From the NCBI GenBank assembly GCA_945918815.1, contig CAMEIU010000019.1, forward strand, positions 1 to 18,213: a stretch of 18,213 bases of DNA, read 5' to 3'. The notes under the pieces are model-generated. The model was given only the letters and a program-made list of their open reading frames with translations. It was not told where the DNA came from and did no database searches. The first letter of the stretch is position 1. Each line of letters opens with the position of its first letter. Below are positions 7,346-14,628 of this stretch, piece after piece. The position numbers were made by a program, and so were the translations under genes. This stretch comes from an uncultured Clostridia bacterium (GTDB lineage: Bacteria; Bacillota; Clostridia; Oscillospirales; Oscillospiraceae).

Positions 7346-9247
7346 TTAAAATTGGATGATAAACCGGAAGTGGGCTTCCTCGCCGTACCACATGGGGAAG
7401 TTGGTGCCCCATACGTTGTTGAACAGGCAGAACCAGGCGCCTGCGTCCCGCTCCGGAAGGGTATTGTCAAATTGCAGCAGCGTGGGGCCGCCCAGGCTTG
7501 CAAGGCCCGTGTCCAGGCCTTCGATGCGCAGGCCGTCCCAGGCCACGCCCTTTTGGGTGACGTGCATCCGGCGGTTGCCGCCCCGGACCACCCGGAAGGG
7601 ATCCAGCCATGCGTCCAGCTTGTGGACGGCTTTCAGTTGGGCGCATGGGGAAAATTCCATCCACAGCGCCTCCGGAATCCGGCTGGCCGGTTTGCCGGAC
7701 CAGGCGGCGTCCACCAGGATGCCGCCGTCTTCAAATTGGAACAGGATCTCCGCCCGGGCCGGTGCGCCGAAGCGTTCCCGGGCCTCCCGGGGAAAAGTCC
7801 CCTGTGCCAGGAGAGCGTCTTCTCTCCGGTAGATTTGCATTGCCGGACGGTAAGACCGGTAACGGTCGTTGGCCTTGTCCACGCCGATTTTGCCGAAATC
7901 CTCGATGGCCCATTCCTCGTCGCTGGTCACATATTGTGCGCGGAAGCGGTCGTATTCCTGCTGGGAGAAGACCTCGTAGCGGAAGCCGCCCAGGGGATGG
8001 GCCGCGTCGGCCCAAACTTGGCCGCCATAGGTCAGGCCGCAGAGGCTGCCGTCGGGGCCGGCGTCCACGGTGAAGCCGCTAAAAGAAAGGCCCTGGGGCT
8101 GTTCCACCGGCTCCCAGCCGTGCAGATCCGTGGGCGCGCGGCGGACAGCGGGCAGCGCCACACCGGCAGCAGCTGCCGCATGGCTTACATAGTCCCGCTG
8201 CTCCTGCCAGGATTGCTCCATCAGGCGGAAGGGCGGCGTGTTCCGGGCGGCTTCAAATTCCTGCCGCACGAAAAACCGGTGCTCGCCATATTGGAAGTCC
8301 CGGGAATAGGTGCCGGTCAGATGGGTCTTTTCATTCAGGCCCCAGGTGTGCTCCGGCACCGGCAGGAGGCCGTCATAGAGAGCCGTCCGCTGCGCCGGCG
8401 GAAGCGTCTCGCCGAGGCGGAGCAGGGCGCGGTAGGCGCTGGTCTTGGCTGGGTCGGAGCCGGTGCCGTGAATCCAGCTGTCTCCGATCTCTTCTGCCAG
8501 CACCGGCAGAGCTTCCTGGGCCAGGGCAGCCGCCGCCACATCCTCCAGCGTCGCCGCCCGGAGAACGGCGCCGGGATACCGGGTCTGGAGTTTTTGGTAT
8601 ATGGATTCAATCTCCGCCGCCGACTGAGGGCCGCAGTTATCGCCGGTGTGGGCAAAACAGACCGAGACGCCGCTTTGCCCGATGGGGGTCATTTCCCCGT
8701 AATTGCCGTTGTACATGACCAGGACCCGCTCGCCTGTGGGAGCCTGCCACCAGAACAGGGGCGGAACCTCCGGCACGGTGGAGGCCGGGTTCACACCGAT
8801 GTGAAGGAATTTCACCCCGGCCTTCGCCAGATGGGGCACCATGGCGGCGGTGTGGCCCGGCACGTCGGTGAGCTTGGCGGCCACGGTCGTCTGCCCGTAG
8901 CGGGCATCCAGCCGCCGGGAGATGGACAGGCCATGGTCCAGCAGCCCGGCATCCATGTACTCCGTATGGGTGGTGAAGGGCAGGGCGTGCCAGCGGATGT
9001 CGCCTGCTTCCACTGCCTCGGCCAGCTCCCCGCTGTCCCCGGTCTCTTTCCGGTATTCCTCCAGGAGCCAGGAGCCGACGGTCCAGCGGAACCGGCAGGG
9101 ACTCTCCCGGGTCTCCCGGGCCAGACGGAGGGCGTTTGGGATATATTCCGTCATGTATTTCTGCCGGACCGTCTCCGCCAGGCCGGTGAAGCCCAGGTCC
9201 AGATGGGTCTTGAAGACCACCAGAATTTTATTTGTCGTAGTTTCCAT
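7346..9247 (-). CDS. DUF5054 / GH38-like protein, putative alpha-mannosidase relative
   Basis: This 633-aa cytoplasmic protein opens with KILVVFKTHLDLGFTG (7-22), the start I know from DUF5054 proteins, which have a GH38-type N-terminal domain. HLD at 15-17 and DVPGH at 128-132 match the order of the GH38 metal-binding H-x-D and the nucleophile motif D-x-F-G-H; EHTWG (299-303) is a candidate for the later metal-binding His. Further conserved-looking blocks are RWHALPFTTHTEYMDAGLL (85-103) and FLHIGVNPASTVPEVPPLFW (147-166). The C-terminal half is beta-rich, as in GH38. GH38 enzymes hydrolyse alpha-mannosides with zinc, but DUF5054 has no activity known to me. The start ATG (9245-9247) follows GGAG by 5 nt and overlaps the end of the UroD-like gene by 20 nt, implying translational coupling. 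A TTG 18 nt further upstream is less likely. Confidence 0.85.
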   Translation of the reverse strand: METTTNKILVVFKTHLDLGFTGLAETVRQKYMTEYIPNALRLARETRESPCRFRWTVGSWLLEEYRKETGDSGELAEAVEAGDIRWHALPFTTHTEYMDAGLLDHGLSISRRLDARYGQTTVAAKLTDVPGHTAAMVPHLAKAGVKFLHIGVNPASTVPEVPPLFWWQAPTGERVLVMYNGNYGEMTPIGQSGVSVCFAHTGDNCGPQSAAEIESIYQKLQTRYPGAVLRAATLEDVAAAALAQEALPVLAEEIGDSWIHGTGSDPAKTSAYRALLRLGETLPPAQRTALYDGLLPVPEHTWGLNEKTHLTGTYSRDFQYGEHRFFVRQEFEAARNTPPFRLMEQSWQEQRDYVSHAAAAAGVALPAVRRAPTDLHGWEPVEQPQGLSFSGFTVDAGPDGSLCGLTYGGQVWADAAHPLGGFRYEVFSQQEYDRFRAQYVTSDEEWAIEDFGKIGVDKANDRYRSYRPAMQIYRREDALLAQGTFPREARERFGAPARAEILFQFEDGGILVDAAWSGKPASRIPEALWMEFSPCAQLKAVHKLDAWLDPFRVVRGGNRRMHVTQKGVAWDGLRIEGLDTGLASLGGPTLLQFDNTLPERDAGAWFCLFNNVWGTNFPMWYGEEAHFRFIIQF

Positions 9248-10202
9248 ACTGTCTCCACAGCTCAATCATCCGCTCATAGCGGGCCAGGGGCATGCCGGTG
9301 TAGGCGCAGTTGGAGGTGGCGAAGATGTAGCCGCGGCCGTCGGCCATCCCCTCCCGCAGGGACCGCATAACGTCTGCCTCGCATTCCTCGTCGGTGCCGG
9401 TCTGCAGCAGGCCGCAGTTCACGTTGCCGACCAGGCAGATATCGCCGCCCACGATCTTCCGGACCTCCCGCAGATTGACGCCGCCCTGGGGATCCAGGGA
9501 GTGGATGGCGTCGGGGCCGCAGTCGGCCATCTGCTTGACGATGGGCATGATGTTGCCGTCGGTGTGCTTGATGGAGTAGTAGCCCATGGAGCGATAGCCG
9601 TCCAGGACGCCCTTGAGGTAAGGCGCAATGATTTCATCAAACATGTCGCAGGAGAAGAAGGGGTTGGTATTGAAGCAGTAATCCGAGCAGAGGCCGAAGC
9701 CGTCCGCCAGGTGGCCCATCTGGTCCAGCTTTGCGGCCACCTCCAGCATCTCATCCATGCGCTTCTGGGATTCCTCGTTGAGTTCCTCCGGCTCCTCATA
9801 CATCCGGGTGGCAAAGTCCATCATGTTGTCACCGTTGGGAATGGCCCAGGTGGGGTCGCCGTGGAGCATCAGGAAATACTCGTCGCCGCTCTGGGCGCGG
9901 ATCTCCTCCAGGAGCCACTGGGTCATATTCAGATTTTTTAGCTCGGGCTGCACATTGGGCTGGACAAAGATGGCGCTGTGGCCGTACCGCTTGGCGGTTT
10001 GGATATACAGGTCAGCCATGTCCTTCACATGGAGAATCTGCTCCGCGCCGCTCATCTGGTCCCATTGGGCGTAGGCCCGCTGGGAAAAGTGGACGCGGCC
10101 GAAGGCCTCCATGGTCAGGAAGAACACCAGCTCGAAGGTGGGCACCTGGCCACCGATGGGTTCACATTTCAGGGTGCGGATAAAGCGTTCACGGTTTGTC
10201 AT
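9228..10202 (-). CDS. Uroporphyrinogen decarboxylase (UroD/MtaA-superfamily) protein
   Basis: This 324-aa protein has UroD-superfamily features: MTNRERFIRTLK at the N-terminus; GYYSIKHTDGNIMPIVKQM (207-225), equivalent to the HxDG/HxCG motif; DAIHSLDPQGGVNLREVRK (231-249); and GDICLVGNVNCG (253-264), followed by YIFATSNC (292-299). H213, D215 and C299 align roughly with the zinc ligands His-x-Cys...Cys of methylcobamide:CoM methyltransferases, with the first Cys replaced by Asp. The heme-pathway Arg motif of HemE is absent, so heme synthesis is unlikely. Family members linked to sugar clusters are known but not functionally explained; methyl transfer is possible, yet no corrinoid protein is seen here. 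The ATG overlaps the upstream GH95-like stop by 4 bases (ATGA), and the 3' end overlaps the next gene by 20 bases. Confidence 0.9.
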   Translation of the reverse strand: MTNRERFIRTLKCEPIGGQVPTFELVFFLTMEAFGRVHFSQRAYAQWDQMSGAEQILHVKDMADLYIQTAKRYGHSAIFVQPNVQPELKNLNMTQWLLEEIRAQSGDEYFLMLHGDPTWAIPNGDNMMDFATRMYEEPEELNEESQKRMDEMLEVAAKLDQMGHLADGFGLCSDYCFNTNPFFSCDMFDEIIAPYLKGVLDGYRSMGYYSIKHTDGNIMPIVKQMADCGPDAIHSLDPQGGVNLREVRKIVGGDICLVGNVNCGLLQTGTDEECEADVMRSLREGMADGRGYIFATSNCAYTGMPLARYERMIELWRQYGNYDK

Positions 10203-12355
10203 AGGTTGGCTTCCTTTCCGAGAATGATCTCATAGGTTTGGTTCGGCTGTGTCTCAAATACAAAGATGCCGTCTTCCTCCCGATGCGGAATTTCCTGTCC
10301 GTCCTGCCGGACCTGGATAGGAGTCCGGTATGGCGGCTGCAAACGGCAGGTCCGGCCCTTTTCGCTAAAGATCTCCACTGCTCCCAGACGGCCTCCGGAG
10401 AGGCTTGCGCTGACCAGGAACGCGCCGCAGGCCCGGAGGCGTCGGAAGGCCGCGTCCCGATTCCGGTCCCAGACCGGGAACAGCCGGAGCACGCCCTCGT
10501 GGCTTTGGAGCAGCATTTCGTTGACCGTCACCGGCACGGCGCTGCAGCACTCGATTCCGCCGCCGCCGTAGAACACGAAGCCGTTGGGATAGCCGTGGGC
10601 TTGGAGCTGCTCGTTGAGGTGGCGGAGAATGGTCTCCGGCGGGACGCCCAGCCGGGCTGCGGCGGGGAAATAGGTGGGGAAGGCGTTGTAATCGTCCCAG
10701 CGGTCCATCTGGCGGAAGGTCTCCCGGGCAATTTCCAGCAGCTCCGGCGGGGAGCCGAGGCCCACGCACCCGGCGGGGAAGATGTGCTGGATGCCCAGGC
10801 TGTTGTTGCCGTTCCAGTCGGTGCCTTCCCCGGTGTAGCGGAAGACCCGGCGGCCGTTCCGCTCCATGGTGGGAAAGCTGCTGAGATGATTCAGCACATG
10901 GACCCATTGCGGCTTTTCCTCCGGTTCCAGGCCCAGGACCTCCGAAATGTCCAGCAGGCCTTGGAACAGCATCCGCAGGAGGCCCAGGGTGATCAGGGGA
11001 TTGCAGTGGCCGCTGTCATCGGGGGTGTTTTCGTCGCACCAGTCGAAGACGCCCAGGGCCGCCTTCTGATTTTCATGGATGCAGTCGTCCCGCACCACAT
11101 AGCGGCCGTCCTCCCAGGAGAGGTAGTCCAACCAGAAGCGGGCCGTCTCCTCCAGATAGGGGTAGGCCGTGGTTCGGGCGTAGTCCTCGTCATAGGTGGC
11201 GTAGAAGCGCATCAGCATATTGACAGCGGCGTAGGCGGCGTTGGACCTCTGGCCCCAGTAGTTCACGTCGTCGTTGCCCTCCTTGTCGGTGAGGGCGGCG
11301 GTCCGGAGACCCTTGGGGCCGATGCCCACCAGGGTGTAGAGGCCGCGGCAGCCCAGCTTCTCCCGGGCAGCCTTTTGGGACCGGGGCATATAGTCCAGCA
11401 GCGGCCGGTCATAGGGCTCGGTCAGGGCGATGTGGTTGGAGGAATAGAGGCCCCACCAGGGCGCTTCGTAGTTGTAATTCAGATGATAGTCGCCGCCCCA
11501 GGCGGGATAGTCCGTGGTGACCCAGTTGCCGAAAATGCCGGGGGCGAATTTTCCTTTTTCGCAGCAGCAGGCCATGAGATACTGGGAGGCGTACCAGTAC
11601 CGCTCGATTAGCGGCTCCGAGGGCAGCTTCACATGGCTCTCCGCCCAGAAGTCCCGCCACCACTGCCGGTGCCGGGCCTCCATCTTCTCCAGGGTCTCCG
11701 GCGTCAGGGCAGCCAGCAGGTTTTCACAGCGGGCCTCCGGCGAGGCGCCGTCCTGATTGGTAAAAAGCGCCGTCGCTGCCAGGGCGGTCTCCCCTTCCGC
11801 AAGGGGAAATTCCAGGCTGTTATGATTGAGAACCCTGGTCCGGCTGTAGGCCCGCAGGGGCCATTCCTGTTTGGGGGTGTCATAGCATTTATAGGCGCGG
11901 ATGGTTCCGTCCTGCTTCTCCACGGCGGTCCGCACGTCCTCGGCCCTTGTGGTCAGGAAGAAATCCACGGAGACCCGTCCTTTGCCCTTCCGGCAGGTGA
12001 TCTCCTGGAGAATCAAATGACTCCCCCGCAGCGCCGTGGACCGGACCGACAGCTCCGCTTCCGGACCGGTGAGGATGGCCGTCACCGACGCGTCCTGTAA
12101 GGACTGCTCCGCCCGGTAGCCGCCCGCAGCCTGGGGGCAGCGGACCGCCAGCGCGCCAAAGCCGCGCATACCGGGGGTCTCCCAGTGAGAATACGAATTC
12201 CAGAGGTCGTTTTTTCCAAGATACAGATGTACTTCCCCCGGCTGCGGGCAGCCCAGGGCCAATCCGATGTCGCCGTTTCCGGCCAGGGGGCCGTCCGGGA
12301 CCTTATTGCAGGGCGTCAGGACCGGCGGCGCGTCAAAACAGAGCGTATCCAGCAT
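10199..12355 (-). CDS. GH95-like (alpha/alpha)6 glycosidase, divergent copy
   Basis: This 718-aa protein has no signal peptide. The N-terminal beta domain has PLAGNGDIGLALGCPQPG (23-40) and HLYLGKNDLW (43-52), the typical GH95 opening. The catalytic toroid contains GGDYHLNYNYEAPWWGLYSS (287-306), where N293 and N295 match the Asn pair of alpha-L-fucosidase AfcA (HLNIN). CIHEN (425-429) places E428 where GH95 has its general-acid Glu (SPEN). At the usual IDGNFG motif this protein has IECCSA (601-606), so E602 replaces the activating Asp; EMLLQSHEGVLRLFP (613-627) is canonical. GH95 enzymes remove alpha-1,2-L-fucose or alpha-L-galactose by inversion; specificity here is open. AGGAGG (12363-12368) overlaps the preceding stop and lies 7 nt from the ATG. 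It is clearly different from the neighbouring GH95-like gene rather than a recent duplicate. Confidence 0.85.
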   Translation of the reverse strand: MLDTLCFDAPPVLTPCNKVPDGPLAGNGDIGLALGCPQPGEVHLYLGKNDLWNSYSHWETPGMRGFGALAVRCPQAAGGYRAEQSLQDASVTAILTGPEAELSVRSTALRGSHLILQEITCRKGKGRVSVDFFLTTRAEDVRTAVEKQDGTIRAYKCYDTPKQEWPLRAYSRTRVLNHNSLEFPLAEGETALAATALFTNQDGASPEARCENLLAALTPETLEKMEARHRQWWRDFWAESHVKLPSEPLIERYWYASQYLMACCCEKGKFAPGIFGNWVTTDYPAWGGDYHLNYNYEAPWWGLYSSNHIALTEPYDRPLLDYMPRSQKAAREKLGCRGLYTLVGIGPKGLRTAALTDKEGNDDVNYWGQRSNAAYAAVNMLMRFYATYDEDYARTTAYPYLEETARFWLDYLSWEDGRYVVRDDCIHENQKAALGVFDWCDENTPDDSGHCNPLITLGLLRMLFQGLLDISEVLGLEPEEKPQWVHVLNHLSSFPTMERNGRRVFRYTGEGTDWNGNNSLGIQHIFPAGCVGLGSPPELLEIARETFRQMDRWDDYNAFPTYFPAAARLGVPPETILRHLNEQLQAHGYPNGFVFYGGGGIECCSAVPVTVNEMLLQSHEGVLRLFPVWDRNRDAAFRRLRACGAFLVSASLSGGRLGAVEIFSEKGRTCRLQPPYRTPIQVRQDGQEIPHREEDGIFVFETQPNQTYEIILGKEANL

Positions 12356-12366
12356 GGCATGGCCTC

Positions 12367-14529
12367 CTATTCACGATAGCTGCCGCAGGGCGCGGTCCAG
12401 CAGGTTTCGCTGCGGGGCCAGCCGTATTTCCGGGCCAGGGACTCCAGTGCTTCGGCGCAGCGGAGCCGCACGGGGCCGCTGCCTTTCAGGGTCAGGGCTG
12501 TGACGCGGCCCTGGGTATGGCGGGCGGAGACCAGGACGCCGCCCTCGGCGCGGAAGCCGGTAAAGGAGATTGTCTTCTCCTTCCATTCGTCCGGGATAGC
12601 CGGGAACAGCTTCAGGACACCGTTCCGGCACTGGAGCAGCATCTCCTGCAACGCTGCGGCGGCGCACATGTTGCCCTCCAGGGTGAAGGGCCGGTAGTGG
12701 AAGGAGGACGAGCCCCTTCCCAGATAGTCGCCGTTGAGGTGGAACCCGTTGGAGCCGCAGAAGTCGTTCCAGAAGAGCCACAGCTGCCGGGCCGCCGCGT
12801 TTCCATTGCCCTGCACGGCGTAGAGGGCCGCCGCCCAGGCGAAGGAGTAGCCGCACCAGCAGCCCGTCCCCCGCCGCTCCAGGTCCAGGAGGCTGGCGTC
12901 GAGAATTTTCCGGTCCTGTGGATTCTCCGGGTCCAGCAGGCACAGGGGATAGATGGCCATGAGATTGGAGTGGTGCCGGTGGCTCTCCCGGATGGCCTCG
13001 TCAGGCGACAGCAGCAGCACGCCGTCCTGATCCACCGCCAGGGACGGCAGCTTTTGCAGGACCTTCTGCCAGGACGGGTTCTCTGGCTCCAGCTCCGCCA
13101 GGCGGCCGAAGAGCCAGCGGAGCAGGGCCAGATCATAGTTGCTGTTGGGCGTCAGGAAGGCCTCGGCCCGGTCATCGTGGATTTCCGGCGAGGAAGAAAT
13201 GGGCAGGTACAGCCGCCCGTCCCGTTCCTCCAGGAGACCCAGCATACAATCCGCTGTCTCCCGGAGATAGGGACGCGCCCGGTTTTCCAGGAAATCGCGG
13301 TCGCCGGTGTAGCGGAAGTGCATATCAAAGAGGAAGGCCAGCCAGATCTGATTGGTGGGAGAGAGGGCGTACATGGCCCAGCCGCCCAGGGGCTGGCCGT
13401 CGATGGACATGACTGAGGGCAGGCAGAGGCCCTTTTCCACGCCGTAGAATTCCCGGGCAAAGCGGCGGGCGCAGTCGTTGTGGCTCCAGAGGAAGTCCAG
13501 GAAGCTCTCCCCCTCCGGCAGATGGTTGGCCTTGCAGTAGTGGGAATAGGAGAGCTGGGTGTTGAGATCGTGGTGGTAGTCGCCCTTCCAGGGAGGCAGG
13601 CTTCCGTCGTCCGCCGTCCAGACCCCCTGCAAAGGCATGGGGTAGGCGCCCTTTCGGGAGCAGGAGGCCAGAATATAGTTGGTCAGATACCAGTTCTTTT
13701 CATAGAGCCGGTCCGGCAGGCGGAGGCTGCTCTTGCCCCAGAAATCCGCCCACCATTGACAGTGGGACACAAAGCTCCGGTCATAGCCCTCGTCCAGGGC
13801 GTTGTCCAGCCAGTCCAGGGCGTCCTGCCGCCACCGGGGACCGTCCCGGGAGGCCGCCACGGTGAAGGCCAGCAGCGTTTCCGATGCCGTCCGGCGGGCC
13901 TTGACAAAAACGCCGTAGGCCATTTGGCCCGTCTCCTGGACGAACCGGGCCTCGTCCGGCCCCCGGAAGGCGTCCGCCGGGGGATAGCGCAGATTTTTCA
14001 GGGAGCCGGGCGGCGCGGGCTCCGTGCTGTCCGGTCCTGCGTAGGCCGGATGTTCCAACGTAAACTCCAGGGGCGCCAGGGACGGACGGATTCTCAGGAG
14101 GCCAAACCGCGCCTGGGCATGGAGAAAGCATTCGAGTTTGATGTCCCCCGCCTGGAGCCTTGCTTCAGCCCCGGCCAGGGAGAGACGGCTCTCCACCTGG
14201 GCCGTCTCCGGCAGATGGAGCACGATTCTGCCCGCAGGCAGCTTGCAGGGGGTTGTATGTTCATAGGGCGCGTCAAAGATGCGGCGGATTTCCGCTTCGT
14301 TTTTCTCCCGTGCCAGACGCACCAGGTTGGCATAGGTGAATTCCGGTTCGGATACGCCGGGATAAGGCGTCGTATCCCACAGGTCCGTCCTGTCCAGCGA
14401 GAGGCGCAGGGCATTGGCGGGGCCCCACAGCAGCGCGCCCATGGCGCCGTTGCCGAGGGGAAGGCCCTCATCCCAGCGGGAGATGGTGTGGGCCGTATAT
14501 CGGTCGCAGTATTTCGGTGGAAGTCTCAT
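12367..14529 (-). CDS. GH95-family-like (alpha/alpha)6 glycosidase
   Basis: This 720-aa protein without signal peptide has the GH95 layout: WDEGLPLGNGAMGALLWG (19-36) and LSLDRTDLWDTTP (43-55) in the N-terminal beta domain, then a helical toroid. GDYHHDLNTQLSY (317-329) occupies the HLNIN site; N323 is kept while the first Asn of the pair appears as D321. SSSPEIHDD (445-453) gives E449 as candidate general acid. HRHHSNLMAIYPL (517-529) corresponds to the conserved His/Tyr-Pro segment. FTLEGN (615-620) stands for the IDGN motif with E618 in place of Asp, and EMLLQCRNGVLKLFPAIP (629-646) is canonical. A fucosidase, L-galactosidase or related activity is inferred. It follows the binding-protein gene after a 99-nt gap holding a strong hairpin. 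The start has GAGG 7 nt upstream. Confidence 0.88.
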   Translation of the reverse strand: MRLPPKYCDRYTAHTISRWDEGLPLGNGAMGALLWGPANALRLSLDRTDLWDTTPYPGVSEPEFTYANLVRLAREKNEAEIRRIFDAPYEHTTPCKLPAGRIVLHLPETAQVESRLSLAGAEARLQAGDIKLECFLHAQARFGLLRIRPSLAPLEFTLEHPAYAGPDSTEPAPPGSLKNLRYPPADAFRGPDEARFVQETGQMAYGVFVKARRTASETLLAFTVAASRDGPRWRQDALDWLDNALDEGYDRSFVSHCQWWADFWGKSSLRLPDRLYEKNWYLTNYILASCSRKGAYPMPLQGVWTADDGSLPPWKGDYHHDLNTQLSYSHYCKANHLPEGESFLDFLWSHNDCARRFAREFYGVEKGLCLPSVMSIDGQPLGGWAMYALSPTNQIWLAFLFDMHFRYTGDRDFLENRARPYLRETADCMLGLLEERDGRLYLPISSSPEIHDDRAEAFLTPNSNYDLALLRWLFGRLAELEPENPSWQKVLQKLPSLAVDQDGVLLLSPDEAIRESHRHHSNLMAIYPLCLLDPENPQDRKILDASLLDLERRGTGCWCGYSFAWAAALYAVQGNGNAAARQLWLFWNDFCGSNGFHLNGDYLGRGSSSFHYRPFTLEGNMCAAAALQEMLLQCRNGVLKLFPAIPDEWKEKTISFTGFRAEGGVLVSARHTQGRVTALTLKGSGPVRLRCAEALESLARKYGWPRSETCWTAPCGSYRE

Positions 14530-14550
14530 GGGTTTGCCTCACACGTCACA

Positions 14551-14590
14551 CAGGGCGCGACGGCGCGGCAAGCCGTGCCGCCGCGCCCTG
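14551..14590 (-). repeat. Strong GC-rich stem-loop between binding-protein and GH95 genes
   Basis: Two 19-nt arms (14551-14569 and 14572-14590) pair around a 2-nt centre, with one G-U pair and one mismatch on the minus-strand RNA; the outer CAGGGCGCG/CGCGCCCTG is perfect. No U-run follows, so it is not a standard intrinsic terminator. The position just after the binding-protein gene matches stabilising stem-loops that raise the level of upstream mRNA in importer operons (as known downstream of malE). A partial terminator is the alternative. Confidence 0.65.
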
Positions 14591-14597
14591 CGGCGAT

Positions 14598-14611
14598 GCC
14601 TCAGAAGAGGC
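14598..14611 (-). repeat. Small hairpin following the binding-protein stop
   Basis: GCCTC-TTCT-GAGGC forms a 5-bp stem with a 4-nt loop on the minus strand, between the stop codon at 14629 and the large stem-loop. It may act together with the larger hairpin. Taken alone it is weak. Confidence 0.35.
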
Positions 14612-14628
14612 TTGGATTTTTGGTTGAA

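Noticed and set aside
7321..7503. Upstream extension of the oxidoreductase frame
   Set aside because: It lies inside the DUF5054 gene, while AGGAG 9 nt before the ATG at 7320 and the Rossmann start fit the shorter form.
7352..9370. Plus-strand open frame of 672 codons, and similar ones at 3816-4883, 5124-6116, 6268-7359 and 10238-11611
   Set aside because: All lie antisense to genes with family motifs and have low-complexity composition with no recognisable domain.
9228..10202. Heme-pathway uroporphyrinogen decarboxylase (hemE)
   Set aside because: The N-terminal HemE Arg motif is missing, and the genes around it are for sugar use, not tetrapyrrole synthesis.
14551..14611. Intrinsic terminator after the binding-protein gene
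   Set aside because: On the minus strand no U-run follows the hairpin, and closely packed genes continue in the same direction.
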